Shown here: positions 1 through 9,500 of the stretch, in pieces | How the letters are laid out: each line of letters starts with the position of its first letter | Position numbering within the stretch: the first letter of the stretch is position 1 | Source of the DNA: Rosa chinensis | Lineage: Eukaryota > Streptophyta > Magnoliopsida > Rosales > Rosaceae | Assembly (NCBI RefSeq): GCF_002994745.2 | Contig: NC_037092.1 | Span: 66,687,823 to 66,751,822, forward strand | Reading direction: 5' to 3' | Length of the DNA stretch: 64,000 bases | Position numbers and translations under genes: made by a program | The notes under the pieces: generated by a model | Told to the model about the DNA's origin: nothing | Database searches by the model: none | The model's input: only the letters and a program-made list of their open reading frames with translations

Positions 1-207
1 CTTTAAATAAAAAAATAAAAAATAAAAATACTTGCCTTGATCCTATTAATAAAAGGGTTTCGTGTTAGCAACTGACGTGCAAATAACCCTTTTATTAAAT
101 GGGTTTTGGCGGATCGACAGGCAAATGACTCACTTTTTAATCATGTGTGTGTACTCTATTTTATTTCGTGCGGATTTTGAGTTATATTATTGGGTCATAT
201 CGAAATT

Positions 208-384
208 AAGTGTCCAAGTAAGAACCATAGTTAGGGGTGTCAACGAGTTTGGTTGGGTCAAATCTTAACTGTCCTAGTAAGAACCACAGTCAGGGTTGTC
301 AACGAGTTTGGTTGGGTCAAGTCTTAAGTGTCCTAGTAAGAACCACAGTCAGGGGTGTCAACGAGTTTGGTCGGGTCAAGTCAT
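208..384. repeat. Tandem repeat, 3 x 59 bp
   Basis: Three consecutive units start near 208, 267 and 326 with a 59-bp period; each begins with a form of AAGTGTCC and contains GTCAACGAGTTTGG. They differ at only a few positions. The flanking 1-207 and 385-870 are AT-rich and show no recognisable gene; short open frames there have no family resemblance I can see. Confidence 0.85.
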
Positions 385-878
385 TGGCAGGGCCTAATAA
401 CACAATTGGAGACATGACCCATGATTAGAGATGTCAATGATTTCAGTCGTGTGCAAATTTCAAGTCGTGCTATTCAATTGTACGATTTTTGAATCGCACC
501 GGAAAAATGTATATGTATTATATGCCGAAATACTAACAAAGATAAGAACTATCAAAATTACCCAATTTTGATTTTATCTTTTCAATTAAGAGTATGATTT
601 TGTCAATTTTTCAATCCGGCTCATTTCGATTTTAATTGCGCACATATTATTATTATTATCCTTATAATCATAAGCGGGGTAAAACACCGTCAAAATTGAT
701 CCCAAAGCTTCAAGTCCGCACCAGAACCCAAAGAAACCCAAGAGAATCAAGAAACAGAGAGACCCAAAAACGAAATCCATTTTATATTTACGTTTCCTAG
801 CAAGCTGAAAAGACAGCATCAAAGGCGTTGACAGAGCACACCCGAAAGCTGTTTCTCTGAGCACTCCGACAACCACAA

Positions 879-1433
879 ATGGGTCCTCAGATAGCCCGCA
901 ATGCTCTAGCTCTGTGGCTTTACGTGGGCACCAAGTACCCGAAATGCGAGTTCCAAAGGAGCATGGTCAGAAAAAGATGAAGTGGGAAAAGTACTCAGAA
1001 TGAAGTGGACCACCAAGAACAGCATGCTCAGAAAGAAGTGGGCCACCAAGAACATAATAGAAGCACTGTTGATGTGGATGGCAGAACCTTGCAGATCCAT
1101 TTCATGAAAGGAAACCCTGTTTCAGGACCTGCCATTAATGACTATATTACCAGGTAAAACTGTTATAACACAGATTTCTAGGGTTTTTGATGAACCCCTT
1201 TACCTTCAATGATGCCGTTTCTTGATTTTTACAGCAAATTTGGTGATTGCATTGAAACAATTGTGATTGAAGAAGATGATCCACCACGCACTGGCACAAT
1301 AGTCTTGCAAACTCGTGAAGATGTCACAAGGGTTACGGTAGGAACAAAATTCAACACTATACAGGCCACCATTCAGAACAAGTTTGTCTGGATCAGAAGC
1401 AAGAAGGAAAATGGTGACATTTTTCACATGTAG
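879..1433 (+). pseudogene. RRM-like RNA-binding protein fragment (copy 1)
   Basis: A possible ATG lies at 879. A later exon segment ending near 1143 reads DGRTLQIHF...ITS and joins through a GT...TTTTTACAG intron to an exon starting at about 1235. That exon reads KFGDCIETIVIEE, TGTIVLQTREDV and NKFVWIRSKK and stops at 1433. The beta-alpha-beta pattern, with an aromatic/basic final strand, resembles the single RRM of plant RNA-binding proteins that carry a [KR][FY]GDC-type motif. The part between 930 and 1000 cannot be read in one frame (a stop appears after MVRKR), so the locus looks broken or is a fragment. A second copy at 24330-24717 is more damaged. Family assignment is from memory of the motif only. 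Confidence 0.45.
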
Positions 1434-2845
1434 GTAATAATCTCAAAGTCTTAAGTCATTGAGATGGTTCAGTTCTTAGTCACATTCAAAAAAAGATCAA
1501 AACTGTATCATCTATTCGATCTTAGATATTCATTCTACTTATAGTCAGTCATAAAGATCAACTTCGAGTGGCAAAGGCATAGAGTAATTTCTGAGGCAGC
1601 ATGTATAAAGATCAAGCTCATATCTGTTCCCAATCAACTATCCATAAAGTAGTAGTTCATTGGCATTTGTATGTGCTCAGGCAATGTCTTTGTGGTAACA
1701 TGTAAAGTTGAAACTCGTACCTCTTCCTAGTAATTGATTGGATTTTGTATATGCTCAGGCATTGTCTGTGATCAGTAAAAAAGAAGTAGAATTCATTGGT
1801 GTTTGTATGTGCTAATGCATTGTCTATTATGAGTGAAAGTAGAATTCATTGGTACTTGTATGTGCTCATGCATTGTCTATTATGAGTGAAAGTAGAATTC
1901 ATTGGTACTTGTATGTGCTCATGCATTGTCTATTATGAGTGAAAGTAGAATTCATTGGTATTTGTATGTGCTCATGCATTGTCTGTTTTCCATACTACTA
2001 GATAGGCTACAGCAGTAGGTTTTGTTTCGAACATGATTAGCATTAAGCATAGTTTCTGAAACCAAGAGGAGGAGTAGTCAACTTTGGTCTACAATTGGCT
2101 AGGCCATTTGTTTTACCTTAAAGCAGTATGCTTTGATTCAATTGTGGACAGCAGACTTGAAAACCCAACTTTCAAAGTTGACATAGACCATAAAGGTTCT
2201 CTTCTTTCTCCCCATCTGTCTTTTCGCTGCTAGTGAAATGGACTACTTCACGGGTTTCCTTCAATGCCTTCCAAAATAATCCCAGTACTCCAACTCCTCA
2301 ATCTCTGAAACCACTCTCACCCATAACAGTACCTGCTTCCAATCCTTTTGCCAAGATACATTGGAAACGCCAGACCAGATATTCTACACCTAAAATTGGC
2401 CTTGGACTACTGTAAAAGCCAAAGATGATTCACACGTCCAAGGAACTGCAATTTGGGCAAAACAGTGTGGATTAATAAAAAGAAGTTAGGGAGATAATTT
2501 TGATGGTCATTAGTACGTGTTGGATTGTCCAATTGTCACTATTGACATATATATTCTTCAACTCCTTGATAATAATGTAGCAGGTAAAAGCGCCCAGGTT
2601 CAAACTGTATAGTGGAATAGTAACGAAAGCAACGGTCATGGGTTTCATGCTGGAGTTTGCCAACTGTTGGTAAGGGTGGCCATATTGATTGTGGTAGTAA
2701 TAGGCTTTTGATATAAAAAAAAAAGGGTTTGCATTAACCAAAATGGTTTGTATTACAACGTACCGGCAACAAGACATGATGGTTTTCTTCAACTAGTACA
2801 AGGCTTTCAAGAAGGGAATCATAAACTAACCCACGTAATATATCA
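1060..2845. repeat. Segmental duplication block D1, left copy
   Basis: This block, from the RRM-like exon through a minisatellite to a stretch ending in ACATGATGGTTTTC and AATATATCAGTG, is found again at 24330-25718 plus 29323-29640. The right copy is interrupted by a 3.6-kb MULE. Similarity extends over non-coding sequence, so it is a DNA duplication and not shared coding constraint. No gene is evident in 1434-2845 apart from the repeats. Confidence 0.8.
1785..1990. repeat. Minisatellite, about 4 x 53 bp
   Basis: Units beginning AGTAGAATTCATTGG start near 1785, 1838, 1891 and 1944, a strict 53-bp period; more diverged units extend left to about 1655. The paralogous block near 25045-25140 has only about two units, so copy number differs between the two blocks. 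Confidence 0.85.
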
Positions 2846-3022
2846 GTGTGTTTGCTACTCTCTCTCTCTCCCAAATGTGATTTTTGCAAATTAATCTAAA
2901 CAGTCTTTTCAAAAAAGAAAAAAAAATCTAATGAGGAGTTATCGGATACTTCGCAGTCTCCATAGGGGCTTCCTCTGTGTATTATTACGAATTTGTAATT
3001 TTGGGGGACCCATACAATTAAG

Positions 3023-3330
3023 AGAAAAATTCAGCTACTGTTCCTAAACTATGCTACCAAGGCCAATTTGATATTCGAACTCTCAAAAGTATCAATGTGA
3101 TATCTAAATACCTAAATTAGCATCAACGTGATACTTTCATCTAAAATTTCTGGCGGCGTCGTCTGTTTGCTGACGTGGCAAGCACGTGGGTCCTAAAAAA
3201 AAGTGAAATGACCAATTTACCTTCTTTTTTTTAATTCTTTTTTTTTCCTTTTCTTTTCATTTCTTTTTCTTCCTTCTTCTTCGTTTTCATTTCTTTTTCT
3301 TCCTTCTTCTTCTTCTGGGATCTTCTTCTT

Positions 3331-3361
<31 letters not shown>

Positions 3362-4524
3362 GGGTTTCGTGGCGCCAAGTAGCTTGGGGCTTGGGGCTGA
3401 AGCTCCCAATCGAACCCGATACCGGTCGAAGAACCTGCTGGTGCCGAGATGATCAACGACCCGTCGGCGTAAATTGGGGCTGCCGAGTTGTTGAGCGAGA
3501 CGAGGCGGTCAGCCGGAAGGTACCGTGAGAGAGAGGCCGTCGAGCAAGGTAGCGATCTTGGCGCCGAACGGGAGGGACTTGAGTGATCGAACAGGGAAAG
3601 CGATGGGAGGAGGTGGCCGGTGCCTTCTCTTGAATCCGTTTCTTTTCTTCGGCTTGGGTTTTGTTGGGCTGTTCGATTTTTCCTCAAATTGCAGGCGTAG
3701 CCTACTAATTTGGGTTCTTGGTACAACATCTCTCTCTCTCTCTCTGCAATTTTGGGCATGTTAATTTGTGATTTGTTTAGTTAGTTTCTCTATTTAAAAT
3801 CAGATGGTTGAAGATGTTAGAGTTTACAACATGGTTGAAGATGGTTGAATTTGATCATAGGAATGAAGGCAAAGCTTCGGGATTGAGTAGGGGTGAAGAT
3901 GATGAACTAGAGAAGGGTGAAGATAATCAAGATTATGATTTTTAAACTCTTGATTTGGACTCAAGATTGATTCATGAATCATTTTGCAATTTCTTCCAAA
4001 ATGTTCTCTCACTTAATTGCTACTCAGCCCTTTTCATTTCTTTTCGTTGTTGTTCCTATCATGTAACATCGTGGTTAATCTAGAGGAGTGCGAGGGAGAT
4101 GGATTTGTAGCAAGAACTGGAGAGGATCTCGGTGGCGTTAGTGATGGTTTGGGCAGACGAGAAGGAGAGGAGAGAGAAGAAGAAGAAGAAGAAGAAGCCT
4201 TTTTTTTTTTTTTTTAATTTCTTGGGAGAGAGTCACCATCGTCGTCGGACTGGTCTTGGGCTAGAACATTTTCAAGAAGAAGAAGAAATGAAAGAAAAGA
4301 AGAAAAAAAAAATTAACAAAAAAAGGTAAAAAGTCAATTTTGCCCTTTTTTTTGCCCACGTGTTTGCCACGTCAGCAAACAGACGGCGCCGTCAGAAATT
4401 TTAGACAGAAGTATCACGTTGATGCCAATTTAGGTCTTTAGGTATCACATTGATACTTTTGAGAGTTCAGGTATCAAATTGGTCTTGGCAGCAAAGTTTG
4501 GGGACGTGGGCTGAAATTTTCTCT
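3023..4524. mobile_element. MULE-type element with about 200-bp terminal inverted repeats
   Basis: The first about 200 bp (3023-3225) and last about 200 bp (4320-4524) are imperfect inverted repeats; both contain a version of GCTGACGTGGCA. A 9-bp direct repeat ACAATTAAG flanks it at 3014-3022 and 4525-4533. The paralogous site at 36421-36436 carries one ACAATTAAG followed by TCTG and is the empty site. Long TIRs with a 9-bp duplication are typical of Mutator-like elements. The interior has a GC-richer stretch (3360-3620) and (CTT)n/(GAA)n tracts. No transposase is visible, so it is non-autonomous. The GC-rich stretch may be captured host DNA, but I do not recognise it. Confidence 0.85.
3316..3360. 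repeat. (CTT)n microsatellite
   Basis: Uninterrupted CTT repeats inside the MULE at 3023-4524; they generate the poly-Lys tract of an open frame on the minus strand that I do not regard as a gene. Confidence 0.9.
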
Positions 4525-4582
4525 ACAATTAAGTCTGTTATTTTGGTCTCTTCCCTTCTTTTTTTTTTCTTTTTTTTTTTTC

Positions 4583-5585
4583 AAAAATTCTTCTACCCAC
4601 CCAGGTGGGGGGTCACTTGATGTGGTGTCAGGAGATCTGGTTGCCCCTAAGCGACTAAGAGATCTCAGCCATTTGATGATTTATTAGACCATTACCGTCA
4701 GTTTCAAACAGTATTGGACAAAAAAGTCTTCACTCAACTCAGTAAAAATGCAATTAAGCTTTTCTACTTCGCTGAGGCCATTAGCATCAGCCAGAGGTCA
4801 CCAAGAAGCTCTTCAAGATTCTCAACTTACACGATTGTTTGAATGGACGTCGTCGGAGTCAATTCTGATTCATACGTCGGAGACCCACTGGGTTGTGGTA
4901 CTACGGCCACCATACGACTCCGGATATGGAATTTTGCTAAATTGGAAGGGAAGACCCCGTTGGCTTTGCATTTAATTTGGATTATTTTAATTTTGCAATT
5001 TAATTTGGACGGCAAGTCTAAGCACTATAAGGATGCTTCCATTGCTCAATTGTTGATGAAAAATGTTCATTATATTGTTGAGAAGATCAAAGGGTCCCCT
5101 GAACTTATGGGAGATGACAGGGAAGTTCCGGAGGGCAACCACTAGTTATCAGAGAGCTACTTGGGTGAAAGTGTTGAATTCAGATTTTGAAATCCTAAGT
5201 TCTGGAGGAGGTTGAAGAAGAATCAGGAAAATCCTCAGAAAAAAAAAAAGAAAAAGAAAAGAAAAAAAAATCACAATCCAATTCAAACTTATTGAATCTC
5301 TTTAAATTTAAGCAATCAATCCAAAGGAGAACTCCTTGCTGACATGGGTAATTACATATATTGATTAGATATGGATGGCAGGGACTTGTTGCAAATCTTC
5401 TATTTCAATGGGCTCCGATGAAGTTTCGGACGACCCTCGACAATCGCCGACTCTCTGCTCTGGTTTGCAGCCGACGATGGGAATCTGTCTAAAAATTTGG
5501 TTTTAGACTGAATCTGTTAACGCGTGCATTGCACACTCTGTTAATAGAGCCTAGGCGACCATCCACCTAGGTGGGCTGAAGAATC
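4583..5585. mobile_element. Probable non-autonomous TIR element, about 1 kb
   Basis: The left end has ATTCTTC, CCCACC and AGGTGG. The right end (about 5560-5585) carries the inverted equivalent, GGTGGGCTGAAGAATC. The paralogous flank of gene C (40905-40950) runs straight from the TTTTGGTCTC stretch through a T tract into TTAAAAGGTCTC with none of this DNA, so the segment is an insertion. The T-rich target hides the exact target-site duplication. Related sequence (CGACAAT.GCCG..., GGTGGGCTGAAGAATCTC) recurs at about 23940-24240. Two small overlapping frames near 4750-5145 resemble nothing I know. Confidence 0.55.
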
Positions 5586-5589
5586 TCCT

Positions 5590-6583
5590 CTCTTTTTTTT
5601 GGTTAAAAGGTCTCTCTTTTACAATGCGGTCTTTTTTGTTTTTATTTTAAGATAAATCTCATTTTAATAAAGCTGTAATTATAATAGAATATTATTCTTT
5701 ACACTGATCGTAATTACAAAACTCACTAAAATAATACAATTTAGAGCTGTGTTTATGCGTGTAGGTGTGTCATTTTGAATTTTTGATAATGGTGTATGTC
5801 CTCGACACACGAAATTTAGAGCACAAGAGAGCCACCTGAAATACGTAATCTACAAGAAAGTAATTCTATCCAATTGCTCTATTTGTTACTATAGCTTGAA
5901 TATTTTGTCCCACTTATTCATTGGTAGGCTAGCGATGAGAAGTTGAGATCATCTGCTGGGTAGAAGTTTTATTCAGAGATAGAATTGTTGGATTACACTT
6001 TAATTTCTTAATTTTGTTATTTTGCTTACTAATTTTAATTGAGAGTAAATTTAAAATTATATACTAAAATTTTGATTATAGGATGAACAAAACATTTGAT
6101 TCGGTGATAATAACTTCACCCTTTCATATCTTTATTCAGGTCACAAGGTCATTGTACATTTTTAATAATTTCATGATACAAAGGATCTTGCATGCTGCAG
6201 TTTGAACTTTTCTTTTTCAAGTGTTCTCTCCTGTTTTTCGAAGGGCTGTGCGTGATTATGTCAAACCCCAGTTTGAACCCTTTTTGAATAACCTCTTTAC
6301 TAATTAAAAGTTTATGCATGCAATCTCCAACATCAAGATTGCAGGCCAATGCAAGAGAGAGATAATAATAGCATTCATACAGTTTACACTGCACACTCAA
6401 AAGCTAACTGAGGAATCTTGTTCTGGGACCATTGAACATCTCCTTTTTTTTCCTTTTTTCCTAGTGCAGCAGCAGCTCTCTTATAGCCGAGTATGCACTT
6501 CCTCCCACCTGACAAGTCAATTTGGAATGAAAAAGAAGTAATTGAGTCACCAATTTAGGAGGTGTTTCAACAACGTTTACACT
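5590..6583. other. 3' flank of gene A, part of duplicated block D2
   Basis: AT-rich non-coding sequence matching 40940-42687 beside gene C, where a 712-bp hAT element is additionally inserted. The last about 150 bp also matches 16376-16527 beside gene B. No gene is seen. It probably contains the 3' UTR of gene A. Confidence 0.75.
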
Positions 6584-9500
6584 CTACTTCTCTAACTGGA
6601 TATAGACGATTCTAAAATGACTGGAAAGACATTTGGGATGGCTGGAATAAAGAGGAAGAAAAAAAAGAACCAAGAATAGAAAAGAATACAGTTGAAATTT
6701 ATGACATACCTTTTCACTAAAGAACTCAAATGTTGTTCATCATTGAAGTGGACTTGGTTCTTGTTGTCGAAATCGTAAGCAAAATATGAAAACTGGAGGC
6801 ACTTCTCCACGTACAAGTATTCCAATGAAGGGCACTCAGTTTCAATAGTAACACTTTCAGTGCAGAACCTTGTGAGCACCGGAAGATCTATCAAAGCTAA
6901 TTTCTTCAACGCCGGAAGTTTAATCTTGCTGGTCAAGCTATTGCTTACTTCAATGACTCTGTCCAAGCTATGACACTGCTGTACGGAAAGGTCTTCCAAC
7001 TGAGAAAGACATTCAGCTACACCTATTGTGAAGAGATTTTTCAATTCCTTGCATTTGCAAATTGCCAAAACTTTAAGATTATGGAAGATTGCATGCGGAG
7101 CAGGACCATTACATATGCTTACTAGTTTGTCTAGAGTAGACAATCTCATTTCCCTCAATTTCCTCAAGAAAGTATTTTCTGGATCAAGCCCTTCATCAGA
7201 TCCAAATACATATTTCATTCCTTCTAGATTTACACAAATGATTTCTTCCAGATTTTGTAGTCTCTGCAACAATGTCGATGGTAAAAGTGCATTCACCAAG
7301 CTACAACAAGTTTGCACTTTCAACAACTTTAGCTTGTGTAGAGACCCAGGTGGTAGCTCACCAACACATAACTCCTTGAGGGAATATAAGCGGTACAGAT
7401 GCAACTGTTCTAAGTTCTCAAATACTGGTTTATTTGAAACCCGTGTCATTGTGTTGATTATCTCTGTCAAGTTCTTATGGTGCCCGTTCACAGAGAGATA
7501 TTTCAGTGCAAGTAACCTGCCATGGTCATATTGCCCAACGATGTCATTCAAGTCTTCACAATCTGTGTACTCTAGCTTCTCCACTTTCTCTGTCACAACG
7601 CTGATAAACCAATCCGGTAAGCAATTGATTGTTGTGTCAAGAGTCAAGGTTCTTGAAAAACCATCATGTTGAGGGAGCGACACGCAAGGGGCATCTCTGC
7701 TGATGCATATATCAAATTCTACCCAATTCGGCTTGTACTCAACACTTTTAGGCAAGCATGCAGCATCAGATATGTAAACTCCCAAAATGTTTAAATCCAA
7801 CAAGCCAGTCAACTCATCAAAGTCAGCATTGGTTTCTTCAACTGCATCCTCAATTTTACTTCCCCACTTCCCAAACTGAAATTTCATGTGCAGTTCTTCC
7901 AATCTATACAACCTCGATATCACTTTAGATGGGATTGTTTCAAGATCTCTACCAGTGACGTCCAACATCCTTAGACTGGTCAAATCTCCTATTTGTTTTG
8001 GAAATTTCTTAACAGGAAGTTCTCTCATACTAAGAATCTCAAGTTTCTTAAGTTTTCCTAGAACGGATATGTTACTTAAATTATGGCAAAAATCCAAATT
8101 CAAAACTTGAAGGTTGGTTAGGAAACTGAATGATGAAGGTAGTGATGAAATGCTAGTGAAGCTAAGATCAAAGACCCTTAGCGCATTAGGACTTTGAAGA
8201 AAGGTTTCTGGGATGTCACGTATACCAGTATTACTTTGTAACAATAAAATTTGGAGCTCTGAACATACCAAATATTCGGGAAGCTTATGAAGCTTGTTTT
8301 TCATGAGTGAGATTATTGAGTAGCCTTCATGAGCATCCATTGGCCAATCCCAGATTTTGCGGAGCCGGAAAGTAATTCCTAGGGGTGCAAAATTGTTAGC
8401 CACAAATGACATAGAAATTATTAAGCAAAATCCTATCGAAATATGAAAATTAATTGTAGCTAAATTATCCAAATTTAATTAAACCCAAACAAATATGCAA
8501 AGCAATCAATAATTCATGAATATTAATATGGAGAAAACTTGTATGACTAAAAGAATTACGGACTTCAGCTGTTCAACAAGTTCTATGTCAAAGTCTCATA
8601 TAGTAATTTGGATCTTTAATCTTTTACTTTATTTTATCCTTTTGGTACTTAAGCTTTTTACCCTCCGTCAATGTAGGAAATTTTACTTTTCTTAAATGTT
8701 AGAAATGGTAGAAAAGCAATTGGAGCTATGTTGGTGAGTATGCGCTAGTGTATGCAAATAGGATATCCTGTAGCTGATATGATGTACGAGATAAATTTTA
8801 AACGCTGGGAAGAGTCTATCTGCAGAATATATAGAAGTAATCCTAATTGATCAGTGAATGGGCTATGGTTCAGCAATGAAACCGACAATCGGACTGGAGA
8901 AGTTAGTCATGTATAAGAGATAATTAAAAAAACTATGGGGGTGTAGTGGCATACCTTGCCAAAATCCTGCCTCTGGCCACTCCTCTAGTTCACAACCAGC
9001 TTTTACTAAGAACCCATCACCTTCTTCGGACCGCATAATGGACATGGCCAGATTTCGAATGTCATCAGTCATCCTTGTGCATCCCTTCTTTGTACCATCC
9101 AAAAGCAATCTAGAAGCTTTGAGGTACTTGACCACAGAATGTGCTCTATCTCTGGCTTCTTGCATTGTATCATATTGAAACAAACCTATTCCAATCCCAT
9201 ACCTGAGCAACACTTCAAATGGGATATCATAATTTTCTGGGAATAGGCAGCATAGCAAGAAGCATGACTTGGCATCATCAGTTGCCAATGAATGAAATAC
9301 GTCTTCCTCAGCTTCGAAGTTGACAGGATGAGCTGTTTCATTCCATTCGTCCAAGCAGTCATCTCCAAATGCTGTTTCAACTGCTTCATTCCATTCGTCC
9401 ATGTATTTATCTCCAAGTGACCTTGCAGCTGCTTTTATTGCTTTTGGGAGACCACCGCATTCTCCAGCTATCTTTCTCGCTTCATCATAGGAAACGGTAG

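Noticed and set aside
586..876. 96-aa minus-strand hydrophobic frame as a membrane protein
   Set aside because: No family features. It overlaps the upstream part of the RRM-like plus-strand fragment and includes a microsatellite-like AAT run.
3217..3759. 180-aa minus-strand frame with a poly-Lys tract
   Set aside because: Built from a (CTT)n repeat and MULE terminal sequence. No domain and no paralogue.
6592..6709. C-terminal extension ending IPNVFPVILESSISS as the end of gene A
   Set aside because: It is read-through of the 68-nt last intron. Splicing at GTATGT and CCAG gives the ending shared with gene C.
7028..7672. 214-aa plus-strand frame (and its equivalents at 16960-17604 and 43121-43765) as a gene
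   Set aside because: Exactly antisense to the LRR exon, with no family resemblance. Open because of the sense-strand coding constraint.
8379..8472. MDNLATINFHIS... as the start of a separate LRR-only gene
   Set aside because: This is intron 6 sequence in frame by chance. A clear AG acceptor at 8379-8380 joins the NB-ARC exon in phase.
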